A DNA stretch of 5,656 nt, from positions 1 to 5,656 of the forward strand of contig JAWXUG010000104.1 in the NCBI GenBank assembly GCA_044432885.1, written 5' to 3'. The position numbers were made by a program, and so were the translations under genes. Position 1 is the first letter of the stretch. The number at the start of each line of letters is the position of its first letter. Positions 1 to 5,537 of the stretch are shown here, piece by piece. Source of the stretch: CAYJNO01 sp044432885 (GTDB lineage: Bacteria > Bacillota_I > Bacilli_A > Erysipelotrichales > Erysipelotrichaceae). Below the pieces are notes generated by a model. That model was not told where the DNA came from and ran no database searches. It was given only the letters and a program-made list of their open reading frames with translations.

Positions 1-225
1 GTTCATAGTAGAAAATAACTTTTTATCCATGTCATGATACAATACTGGAAATGGGCAAATACTCATTGTGCCACATGTTTCACAATTGAATTTAAAAAGC
101 TCACCAGCTAATACTCTCTCTTTTAGTTCTGGATCTAAGGTAACATTTACAGAGTCCCAAATGGTAAATAAATGGTCACTTTGACAATTTGGGCAAGTAA
201 TTTTAACGGAATGACAGCTTGACAT
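1..225 (-). CDS. CpXC-domain zinc-ribbon protein, N-terminal part (gene truncated by the left window edge)
   Basis: The complement strand reads 75 codons from an ATG at 225-223 without a stop to the window edge, so the C-terminus is missing. A strong ribosome site (GAGGAGGT, complement of 232-239) lies just upstream and supports this start. The protein begins MSSCHSVKITCPNCQS and has two CxxC pairs, C11-x2-C14 and C48-x2-C51 (NCETCG), spaced like a four-Cys zinc ribbon. Between them is a DPELKERVLAGELF-type segment, and after them a CPFPVLYHD-like segment. This pattern is what I know from the CpXC family (Pfam CpXC), whose molecular function is not established. It is probably cytoplasmic, as no signal peptide or membrane segment is visible. 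It diverges from the acetyltransferase gene and is transcribed alone as far as can be seen. The family call rests on motif recognition; a generic zinc-ribbon protein is the alternative. Confidence 0.75.
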   Translation of the reverse strand, partial: MSSCHSVKITCPNCQSDHLFTIWDSVNVTLDPELKERVLAGELFKFNCETCGTMSICPFPVLYHDMDKKLFSTMN

Positions 226-265
226 AATTGACCTCCTCAATATATATAGATTAATAGTATCAAGC

Positions 266-271
266 ATTATA
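266..271 (-). promoter_or_regulatory. Probable -10 element for the CpXC gene
   Basis: The complement of 266-271 is a perfect TATAAT, about 41 bases upstream of the CpXC start codon. A -35 hexamer at 16-18 bases spacing is weak (best match CTATCA, complement of 288-293). The area is AT-rich, so a chance match is possible. Confidence 0.35.
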
Positions 272-346
272 GGCAAATACAATGTGTTGATAGGATAAAA
301 TATTCATAAATAGAAATTATTATTAAAATAAATGAAATTTAGTGAA

Positions 347-376
347 TTGACAAAGAAGTTAACCACTATACATATT
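347..376 (+). promoter_or_regulatory. Probable sigma-A-type promoter for the sugar acetyltransferase
   Basis: A perfect -35 TTGACA lies at 347-352. The best -10 at usable spacing is CATATT (371-376, 18-base spacer, four of six consensus bases); TACATA at 369-374 (16-base spacer) is an alternative. Transcription would start near 383, leaving about 50 bases of leader before the ATG at 434. Confidence 0.55.
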
Positions 377-420
377 AAGGGAAAATTAAGAATTTAAGTT
401 TTCACTATGATATACTTTAA

Positions 421-428
421 AAAAGGAG
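421..428 (+). promoter_or_regulatory. Ribosome binding site that sets the acetyltransferase start at 434
   Basis: AAAAGGAG is followed by five bases and then ATG at 434. The earlier in-frame ATG at 407 has no purine-rich site upstream, and this Shine-Dalgarno would lie inside its coding sequence. The later start is therefore preferred. Confidence 0.8.
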
Positions 429-433
429 CATTT

Positions 434-1027
434 ATGAACGAACTTGAAAAAAGAGCGGCAGGAATGTTGTTTGATGCGAATTATAATCCAGAAATTTTAA
501 ATGACTTAAATCGGTGCAAAGATCAATGTTTTCAATATAATCAAATACAACCTTCCCACATAGAGGAAAGAAATCATTTTTTAAAGGAACTTTTTGGTCA
601 TGTAAAATCCATCCAATGTGTACAAAGTCCTTTTTGGTGTGATTTTGGTTACAATATAGAAGTTGGTGAAAATTTTTATGCCAATCATGGTCTGATTATT
701 TTAGATGGAGCAAAGGTTGTTTTTGGAGATAACGTGTTTATTGGACCCAATTGTGGCTTTCATACAGCAGGACATCCCATTGATGCCAAAAGAAGAAATC
801 TTGGTCTTGAATATGCTCATCCAATTACAGTTGGCAATAATGTTTGGTTTGGAGCTGGTGTTCAAGTGATGCCTGGAATATCTATCGGTGATAATGTAGT
901 GATAGGTGCTGGTAGCATCGTAACTAAAAATATTCCAAGTGATGTGATCGCGGTTGGAAATCCTTGTAAAGTATTAAGAGCGATTACTGAGAATGATTGT
1001 GAAAAAGTATTTGGATTTAAAAAATAA
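434..1027 (+). CDS. Sugar O-acetyltransferase, LacA/Maa (galactoside/maltose acetyltransferase) type, left-handed beta-helix
   Basis: This is a complete 197-residue cytoplasmic enzyme, the usual length for the maltose/galactoside acetyltransferase family, which moves an acetyl group from acetyl-CoA to a sugar hydroxyl. Residues about 5-55 form the N-terminal Mac-type helical region (RAAGMLFDAN... NRCKDQCFQYN). From about 70 onward there are hexapeptide repeats (IEVGEN, VVFGDN, VFIGPN, ITVGNN, VWFGAG, ISIGDN, VVIGAG) typical of a trimeric left-handed beta-helix. The catalytic His is expected at H114 in TAGHPID, and N84 and D91 match conserved sugar-site positions by motif. The end carries the usual AVGNPCKVLR segment (173-182). 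The start at 434 is chosen by its ribosome site; an ATG at 407 would add nine residues. The gene appears to be a single transcription unit that converges on the helicase gene and ends at a shared terminator. The true acceptor sugar cannot be told from sequence; maa or lacA would only be analogies. Confidence 0.9.
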   Translation: MNELEKRAAGMLFDANYNPEILNDLNRCKDQCFQYNQIQPSHIEERNHFLKELFGHVKSIQCVQSPFWCDFGYNIEVGENFYANHGLIILDGAKVVFGDNVFIGPNCGFHTAGHPIDAKRRNLGLEYAHPITVGNNVWFGAGVQVMPGISIGDNVVIGAGSIVTKNIPSDVIAVGNPCKVLRAITENDCEKVFGFKK

Positions 1028-1076
1028 GATGAAAAGAAAAAGTGAATCATAAAAATCATGTATAAGATATTTAATT

Positions 1077-1144
1077 GAACCATGATAAAAAGTGCTTTAG
1101 AAATTATTCTAAGGCACTTTTAACTTTTTTATTTGTCATGGTTC
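1077..1144. repeat. Outer inverted repeat nested around the terminator
   Basis: GAACCATGA (1077-1085) is exactly matched by TCATGGTTC (1136-1144). A G-U pair and three A-T pairs extend the outer stem to 1089 and 1132. Stacked on the inner terminator stem, this gives an interrupted dyad of about 26 bp with a 12-base bulge at 1120-1131. The right arm lies in the last codons of the helicase gene. Confidence 0.7.
1088..1130. terminator. Bidirectional rho-independent terminator between convergent acetyltransferase and helicase genes
   Basis: The arms at 1088-1102 and 1107-1121 form a 15-bp stem with one G-U pair around a four-base loop (1103-1106). On the plus strand the stem is followed by TTTT, then AAC, then a T6 run (1125-1130). 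On the minus strand it is followed by TTTTT (complement of 1087-1091). It can therefore end both transcripts. The helicase stop codon lies in the loop and its last four codons lie in the stem. Confidence 0.88.
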
Positions 1145-3794
1145 TTTCTTGAATGTTAGAAAAGGCTTTTTTCCTTCCCCTTAATAAAATTTTTCTACCC
1201 TCACTATTTCGTGTGTAAACGACTTGATATTTACCAATAAATGGTTTCATCATTTTATTAAAGAATACTGCATCTTCTTTGCGTTTTGAAAATAAATCAG
1301 GAATGACGAAATATCCATAAACACTATGCTTATGTTTAGAAGAATACAAAAGATATCTTTGATTGTCTATTACTTCAAAAAATTCTGCAAGTGTTTTGGC
1401 AAATAATGCTTGATCATGTCCGCTACCGCCTTTTAAATAAGCCATACTTGCAAGTGGTCCAGCACTTGATTCAACACGGTGCTCAAATGTTTCAAAAGCA
1501 CCATAGGATAAAATGGCTTTTCTAATGCCCATTGAGATTCTTTTTAATGAGCGTATAGGACTCCCGTGGCCAATAAATTGCTTAATAACTAATAAATAGT
1601 AGAAAAGGGTGATGGCTAGGGTCGAGCCGACAAGCAAATATAAAAATTCAGCACTTATCGATAAATGATAGAGTAAAAAATTCAACTCAATTTGTAGAAT
1701 TAGGGAAAATATAATGGAAAACAGAAAGATTCTTTTAAAGTCCGTAAGGAAGAAGGCAGTTAGCACTTTATTGTTTACACTAACTTCTTGCGCAATTTGC
1801 ATTTCTTCCACCAATGCTAATGAATCTTGCCAGCGTTGACTTAATGTTTCTCGATCAGATGAGCGTTTTAGCATTTCTGCATTAAAACGGTTGGTAGAAG
1901 ATTTAGATTCGTTAAAATGAGAGATATCCATTATCCGTTCAATCCCTGTTTCTATGACATTTTGCGAGTAATGTAACCCGATAAAATGATCCATTCGTCT
2001 TGATAATGTCACGATGTCATCATATTCTTCAAACTCTCTATCTTGTTGATTTGAATTTATTTTAGGTAATTCAATACATGCAAGATGCCAGATATTACTG
2101 GTTTTTTGTGGATCCTTTTTATAAGATCTAATGGCTCGTCCACGCATTTGATTGCTCAACATAAAACTGCCGATAAAACTTGCAAGGATTAATGAATTAA
2201 TACAAGGGGAGTCCCAGCCTTCACCCAATAACGATTTTGTACCTATTAAGGCTTCAATTTTTCCTTCTTCAAAAAGTGTCGTCATGATTTGGGTTAAACA
2301 ATGTCTATTGCCTTTTATCAGCACTTCAACATAGCTTTGATCTTTCAAATTACCAATTGATTGAAAGGAAATGTCTCCTTTATCCGGGGCAAGCTCTAAC
2401 AAGCGATCACACGCTTCATTTGGAATAATGGCGATACTTCCGCATAACACTCCTAGTTTAAGAGAGGACTGAATTCTTACATTTTCTCTTCTTAAAAGTT
2501 CAAAAATAGGGATTACGCCAATAGAGTGCACATTAAAATTAGGATTACCAATGGTTTTACAATCTTCTTTCTTGATGTAATCACAAAGAATTAAAAGTCT
2601 TAATTTTGTATTCATATGTTTATATTCATGAAATGTAATCTCTTTTATACTTTCGCATTTGCCAATAGAACGCATCAGCTGATTTTTGATACTTGGCTTA
2701 GAAACAAGGGTAACCTTACGATTTTCTATTAAATGATAGGTTTTTAATTTAGCAATATAGTGGTCTAATGATGATTTCGATATGTCATATGAGAGGGTAT
2801 CTTTATAGAATACATTTTGTAGTAAGATTTCTAACCATTTGGCAGACATTTTTTCTAAATGAACATAGTTTAATAATTGTTTATAAATACGCGGTATACG
2901 ATGTTTTTTTTCGTTTGCATAGATAAGTATAGAAGAGAGATAAGATGGATCTTCTAATAAGGAGTCTAAGTCTACTTTTTTTGTGAAAATAGAATGTGAA
3001 AGAATAATTTTTTCAAATTCATCATCTTGCATGATTTCTTTCATTAATGCATTTCTTGAAACCTCTAAATCTTTTAATTTTGCCAACTCCTCTTGAGTAG
3101 GATAATTTAGATAGACATAGTCTTGGTGGGGACAAAGATTTTTATCTTTTACCAGCTCAGCAACAGAAATTTCTTCATCGATTTCACCACACATCGACAT
3201 GTAACGAAGCCACATTTCAGGCGTTGAATCATAAGGTGGTGTAGCTGTTAAAGAGATAGTGTAGCGGATATTTACATGTTTTTTGAAATTTTCTAAAGCT
3301 CTCCACCACTCAGATCTTAAGTGATGACATTCATCTAGACAAAGGGTGTTAATTTTATGAATAGATAATTCTTTTAATAAATCAAATGTTTCAAAATCGA
3401 CTTCTTCTCGATAAGAGGTTTCTTCATCGATTTCCTCAATTTCATCTCCTTTATAATGTTTCATTGCACTGTGAATAGATTGATAAGTTGAAACGTTAAT
3501 CAATTTCATTTGTTTTAGATTTTGAGAGATTACATCTTCAGTGTTTATTTTTTTAGATAAAAAAGCCTCTTCAATTCGCTTTACCCACTGTTCACGGATG
3601 GTAATTGTAGGCACTAGAATGAGACATGGTTCATTCATTAAACGAATTAATTCTATTCCTAAAGTTGTCTTTCCAGATCCAGGAGGTGCTATGATGTGGA
3701 CTTTTCCATCCATCTTGTAGTCATTGTATCTATCGAGGATACGCTGTTGATACTTTCGCCATGTGCCATCAAATTGTAATATGTTTTTATACAT
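1104..3794 (-). CDS. SF2 DExH-box helicase/translocase with C-terminal two-helix membrane hairpin
   Basis: This is a complete 896-residue protein. Its ATG (complement of 3792-3794) follows an AGGGGAAG ribosome site. The helicase core is intact. It has a WRKYQQR Q-like motif (12-18), Walker A APPGSGKT (36-43), motif Ia around LILVPT (58-63), DECHH Walker B (154-158) and SLTATPP motif III (181-187). The second RecA domain starts near 398, with motif V at GTKSLLGEGWDSP (518-530) and motif VI QMRGRAIR (549-556). About 165 mostly polar, probably helical residues separate the two RecA lobes, and an acidic patch lies at 117-133. These features place it with ResIII/COG1061-like SF2 ATPases acting on DNA or RNA. 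Unusually, two hydrophobic helices follow at about 689-709 and 716-738. They are joined by a short loop and flanked by basic residues on both outer sides, so both the ATPase and the 150-residue tail should be cytoplasmic. No nuclease motif was recognised. It stands alone on the minus strand. A role in defence or nucleic-acid processing at the membrane is inference only. Confidence 0.85.
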   Translation of the reverse strand: MYKNILQFDGTWRKYQQRILDRYNDYKMDGKVHIIAPPGSGKTTLGIELIRLMNEPCLILVPTITIREQWVKRIEEAFLSKKINTEDVISQNLKQMKLINVSTYQSIHSAMKHYKGDEIEEIDEETSYREEVDFETFDLLKELSIHKINTLCLDECHHLRSEWWRALENFKKHVNIRYTISLTATPPYDSTPEMWLRYMSMCGEIDEEISVAELVKDKNLCPHQDYVYLNYPTQEELAKLKDLEVSRNALMKEIMQDDEFEKIILSHSIFTKKVDLDSLLEDPSYLSSILIYANEKKHRIPRIYKQLLNYVHLEKMSAKWLEILLQNVFYKDTLSYDISKSSLDHYIAKLKTYHLIENRKVTLVSKPSIKNQLMRSIGKCESIKEITFHEYKHMNTKLRLLILCDYIKKEDCKTIGNPNFNVHSIGVIPIFELLRRENVRIQSSLKLGVLCGSIAIIPNEACDRLLELAPDKGDISFQSIGNLKDQSYVEVLIKGNRHCLTQIMTTLFEEGKIEALIGTKSLLGEGWDSPCINSLILASFIGSFMLSNQMRGRAIRSYKKDPQKTSNIWHLACIELPKINSNQQDREFEEYDDIVTLSRRMDHFIGLHYSQNVIETGIERIMDISHFNESKSSTNRFNAEMLKRSSDRETLSQRWQDSLALVEEMQIAQEVSVNNKVLTAFFLTDFKRIFLFSIIFSLILQIELNFLLYHLSISAEFLYLLVGSTLAITLFYYLLVIKQFIGHGSPIRSLKRISMGIRKAILSYGAFETFEHRVESSAGPLASMAYLKGGSGHDQALFAKTLAEFFEVIDNQRYLLYSSKHKHSVYGYFVIPDLFSKRKEDAVFFNKMMKPFIGKYQVVYTRNSEGRKILLRGRKKAFSNIQERTMTNKKVKSALE
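1581..1730 (-). other. Predicted transmembrane hairpin encoded within the helicase gene
   Basis: This stretch encodes residues about 689-738. It has two runs of hydrophobic residues (IFLFSIIFSLILQ... and FLYLLVGSTLAITLFYYLL). K687 and R688 precede the first run; K738, R748, K751 and R752 flank or follow the second. The positive-inside rule suggests a re-entrant or two-pass hairpin with both ends in the cytoplasm. One Glu (E703) lies in the first helix. Confidence 0.7.
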
Positions 3795-3821
3795 TTTTCT
3801 TCCCCTAATTTTATTAACTTA

Positions 3822-3832
3822 AGTATACCAAG
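3822..3832 (-). promoter_or_regulatory. Extended -10 promoter for the helicase gene
   Basis: The complement reads CTTGGTATACT, a TATACT -10 hexamer (3822-3827) preceded by the TGn extension (TGG). The -35 region at 16-18 bases spacing is AT-rich but has no clear consensus. Extended -10 promoters often work without one. It lies 28 bases from the helicase start codon. Confidence 0.6.
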
Positions 3833-3980
3833 ACTTTTGCCTAATAAATAGAGAGTTAGAATGATTTATCATTTATTTAATTTAATAAACGATCAGATTA
3901 AGTGAATAATGAGACTTTCTATGTATTCCTTTTATGAAAATTTAGTTTATTCTATCAAAACAAAAAAAATTGATTTGAGC

Positions 3981-4009
3981 TTGTATTTTAGTAAATAGAA
4001 TACTATAAT
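3981..4009 (+). promoter_or_regulatory. Sigma-A-type promoter of the arsR-permease operon
   Basis: A TTGTAT -35 (3981-3986) and a perfect TATAAT -10 (4004-4009) are separated by an ideal 17 bases. The expected transcript start is near 4016, just ahead of the ribosome site of the ArsR gene. Confidence 0.8.
3985..4009. promoter_or_regulatory. Candidate ArsR-family operator (imperfect inverted repeat over the -10)
   Basis: The perfect half-sites TAGTA (3989-3993) and TACTA (4001-4005) are separated by seven bases. After one mismatch the symmetry resumes as ATT/AAT, giving 8 of 9 matched positions per arm. The dyad is centred at 3997, inside the promoter spacer, and overlaps the -10. This is where an ArsR/SmtB dimer would block RNA polymerase. 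Binding by the adjacent repressor is inferred from position and symmetry. Confidence 0.6.
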
Positions 4010-4039
4010 TAAACTATAAAAATAAGTTGAGGTGATAAG

Positions 4040-4348
4040 ATGGAATATTCCAAAGATATAGCTACTATTTTTAAAGCACTGTGTGATGAAACACGGGTTT
4101 CTATCATTCTATATTTACAAACAGGCGAGAAATGCGCGTGTACGATATCGCGTGATTTGAATATAGCGCAGTCTAAACTTTCTTATCATATGAAAATATT
4201 ATGCGAGTCAGGATTAGTTACAAGTTGGTATGTTGGCAAGTGGACACATTATCGCATGAGTGAGGAAGGTTTTGAGCACGCGATGACTATCTTAAAAGAA
4301 TTGAAACAGTGTAAGCTGTGTGAAACAGAAAATGGTTGTCATAAATAA
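4040..4348 (+). CDS. ArsR/SmtB-family metal(loid)-sensing repressor
   Basis: This is a complete 102-residue winged-helix repressor, normal length for the family, started by a GAGGTGAT ribosome site (4029-4036). The N-terminal helix reads IFKALCDETRVSIILYL, the classic ArsR opening. The recognition helix region is AQSKLSYHMKILCESGLV (43-60), followed by the wing VGKWTHYRMSE (65-75). The C32-A-C34 pair sits where As(III)-type ArsR proteins carry their CxC metal site; the third Cys of the E. coli protein (C37) is Ser here. A further Cys group lies at the C-terminus (C91, C94, C100), which could bind ligand or be redox-active. As the first gene of an operon with a DUF318/ArsP-like permease, it most likely represses its own operon until a thiophilic metal(loid) binds. 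The exact inducer (trivalent arsenic, organoarsenical, antimony or other) is not fixed by sequence. Confidence 0.9.
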   Translation: MEYSKDIATIFKALCDETRVSIILYLQTGEKCACTISRDLNIAQSKLSYHMKILCESGLVTSWYVGKWTHYRMSEEGFEHAMTILKELKQCKLCETENGCHK

Positions 4349-4396
4349 TCCTGTTACAAATGGTGTTTAGTGAGCGATTCAAAATATAGAATAATT

Positions 4397-4403
4397 AAAG
4401 GAG
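4397..4403 (+). promoter_or_regulatory. Ribosome binding site that sets the permease start at 4410
   Basis: AAAGGAG is followed by six bases and ATG at 4410. The in-frame ATG at 4404 directly abuts this site, too close for initiation, so it is not used as the start. Confidence 0.8.
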
Positions 4404-4409
4404 ATGTAT

Positions 4410-5426
4410 ATGATAAAAATGATTCAAACTATGTGGGATTTCTTGCAAAATGAAATTTTGGGAATGTCATGGTTAAATCTATTGGTTAAAGATATGCTGA
4501 ATTACATAGGGGTTGATATTGAGGGTACGTTTGGTGGTGCATTACATTTTTTCATTTATGATGTGATTAAAATTACCTTATTACTTTGTGTTTTAATTTT
4601 TATGATCTCATATGTACAAAGTTATTTTCCACCAGAAAGAAGCAAGCGAATATTAAGTAAATTTAAAGGGATAGGTGCAAATATTGTATCTGCATTGTTA
4701 GGGACCATCACCCCCTTTTGTTCATGTTCCTCTATTCCATTATTTATGGGATTCACAAGTGCCGGTCTTCCAATTGGTGTAACTTTTAGTTTTCTAATCT
4801 CATCTCCAATGGTTGATTTAGGATCACTTGTATTATTGATGAGTATTTTTGGCTGGAAAGTCGCATTAGTATATGTTATTTTAGGATTAATTATTGCAGT
4901 AATCGGTGGAACTTTACTTGATAAATTAGGGATGCAACGATATGTAGAATCATTTATCTTAAATGCAAAAAGTGTGGATATTGAACTTCCAAATTTAACA
5001 AAATCGCAAAGAGTATCTTTCGCAAAAGAGCAGGTTGTTACAACCTTTAAAAAAGTAATTCCATATATTTTGATTGGTGTTGGGATTGGGGCACTTATCC
5101 ATAACTGGATACCACAATCGATGGTAGAATCTTTATTAGGAAGTGATAATCCAATGGGTGTAATCATTGCAACATTTGTAGGGATACCAATGTATTCAGA
5201 TATTTTTGGTAGCATTCCAGTTGCAGAAGCGCTTTTAAATAAAGGGGCTCAACTTGGAACTGTACTTGCCTTTATGATGGCTGTAACTACGCTAAGTTTA
5301 CCCTCTATGATCATGCTTAGAAAAGCAGTGAAACCGAAACTATTAGGAGCATTTATTAGTATTTGTACAATAGGTATCATACTTGTTGGATATTTATTTA
5401 ATGTCTTGCAATATTTCTTGATTTAG
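4410..5426 (+). CDS. DUF318 (ArsP_1/UPF0718-type) permease
   Basis: This is a complete 338-residue integral membrane protein of the permease family that includes ArsP, the exporter of trivalent organoarsenicals. The paired-Cys motif TPFCSCSSIPLF (101-112, with C104 and C106) is the hallmark seen in ArsP-like proteins, where the Cys residues are thought to bind the substrate. About eight hydrophobic segments are visible, near 43-70, 88-115, 118-145, 148-170, 212-232, 248-262, 280-303 and 309-335. A polar cytoplasmic loop lies at about 170-211. A second conserved block, GIPMYSDIFGSIPVAEALLNKGAQLG, begins at 258 and mirrors the first half. The start at 4410 is set by its ribosome site. It lies 61 bases downstream of the ArsR gene with no terminator between, and 42 bases upstream of the thioredoxin-like gene, so it belongs to one operon. 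Not all DUF318 proteins are arsenic pumps, so the substrate is inferred from context. Confidence 0.88.
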   Translation: MIKMIQTMWDFLQNEILGMSWLNLLVKDMLNYIGVDIEGTFGGALHFFIYDVIKITLLLCVLIFMISYVQSYFPPERSKRILSKFKGIGANIVSALLGTITPFCSCSSIPLFMGFTSAGLPIGVTFSFLISSPMVDLGSLVLLMSIFGWKVALVYVILGLIIAVIGGTLLDKLGMQRYVESFILNAKSVDIELPNLTKSQRVSFAKEQVVTTFKKVIPYILIGVGIGALIHNWIPQSMVESLLGSDNPMGVIIATFVGIPMYSDIFGSIPVAEALLNKGAQLGTVLAFMMAVTTLSLPSMIMLRKAVKPKLLGAFISICTIGIILVGYLFNVLQYFLI

Positions 5427-5468
5427 GTTGTGTAATGTTCAAAAAACAAATGATAGAAGGAGAAAAAA

Positions 5469-5537
5469 ATGAAATTATTTGGGTTAGGAAAAAAAGAAGA
5501 AACACAGACATGTTCATGTGAACAAGGTTGCTCATAA
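5469..5537 (+). CDS. 22-residue Cys-rich peptide, the open part of the interrupted thioredoxin-like gene
   Basis: As the sequence stands, translation from the well-placed ATG yields only 22 residues with a CSCEQGC cluster (C15, C17, C21). It is basic at the front and carries three closely spaced Cys, which could bind a thiophilic metal(loid). I consider it a remnant of the longer protein rather than an independent gene, but it should be translated because its ribosome site is good. Confidence 0.4.
   Translation: MKLFGLGKKEETQTCSCEQGCS

Larger units (their letters stand above)
226..433. other. Divergent intergenic region between the CpXC gene and the sugar acetyltransferase
   Basis: This AT-rich stretch has no credible coding potential. 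It holds the ribosome site of the leftward CpXC gene (232-239), a TATAAT on the minus strand (266-271), a TTGACA-type promoter on the plus strand (347-376) and the ribosome site of the acetyltransferase (421-428). I saw no convincing operator dyad or riboswitch-like structure. Confidence 0.7.
3795..4039. other. Divergent intergenic region between the helicase gene and the arsR-type operon
   Basis: It is very AT-rich. It holds the helicase ribosome site and extended -10 at the left, and a -35/-10 promoter with an overlapping dyad plus a GAGGTGAT ribosome site at the right. The middle (about 3850-3970) contains only weak AT palindromes, such as TTTATT/AATAAA at 3872-3889, and no convincing gene. 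Confidence 0.7.

Noticed and set aside
407..433. Upstream ATG of the acetyltransferase
   Set aside because: There is no Shine-Dalgarno before it. The strong site at 421-428 points to ATG 434, which gives the normal family N-terminus.
862..1083. Minus-strand open frame of 73 codons antisense to the acetyltransferase 3' end
   Set aside because: It overlaps a well-conserved hexapeptide-repeat gene, has no ribosome site and gives a low-complexity hydrophobic product; it is a shadow.
2152..2334. Plus-strand open frame of 60 codons inside the helicase gene
   Set aside because: It is antisense to motifs V and VI of an intact helicase and has no ribosome site.
3861..3889. AT palindromes (ATGAT/ATCAT and TTTATT/AATAAA) in the divergent region
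   Set aside because: The arms are short and made almost only of A and T in an AT-rich region, with no position relative to a promoter that suggests a function.
3909..3998. Plus-strand 29-codon frame (MRLSMYSFYEN...) ahead of the arsR promoter
   Set aside because: There is no good ribosome site, its end overlaps the arsR promoter and dyad, and its length is expected by chance.
4622..5215. Minus-strand open frame of 197 codons inside the permease gene
   Set aside because: It lies opposite a clear permease with a strong ribosome site, and its sequence resembles no family; it results from AT-rich codon bias.
5535..5537. Recoding of the stop as selenocysteine or by an alternative genetic code
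   Set aside because: The codon is TAA, not TGA. Complete genes in the window end in TAA and use TGG for Trp, so no code change is supported.
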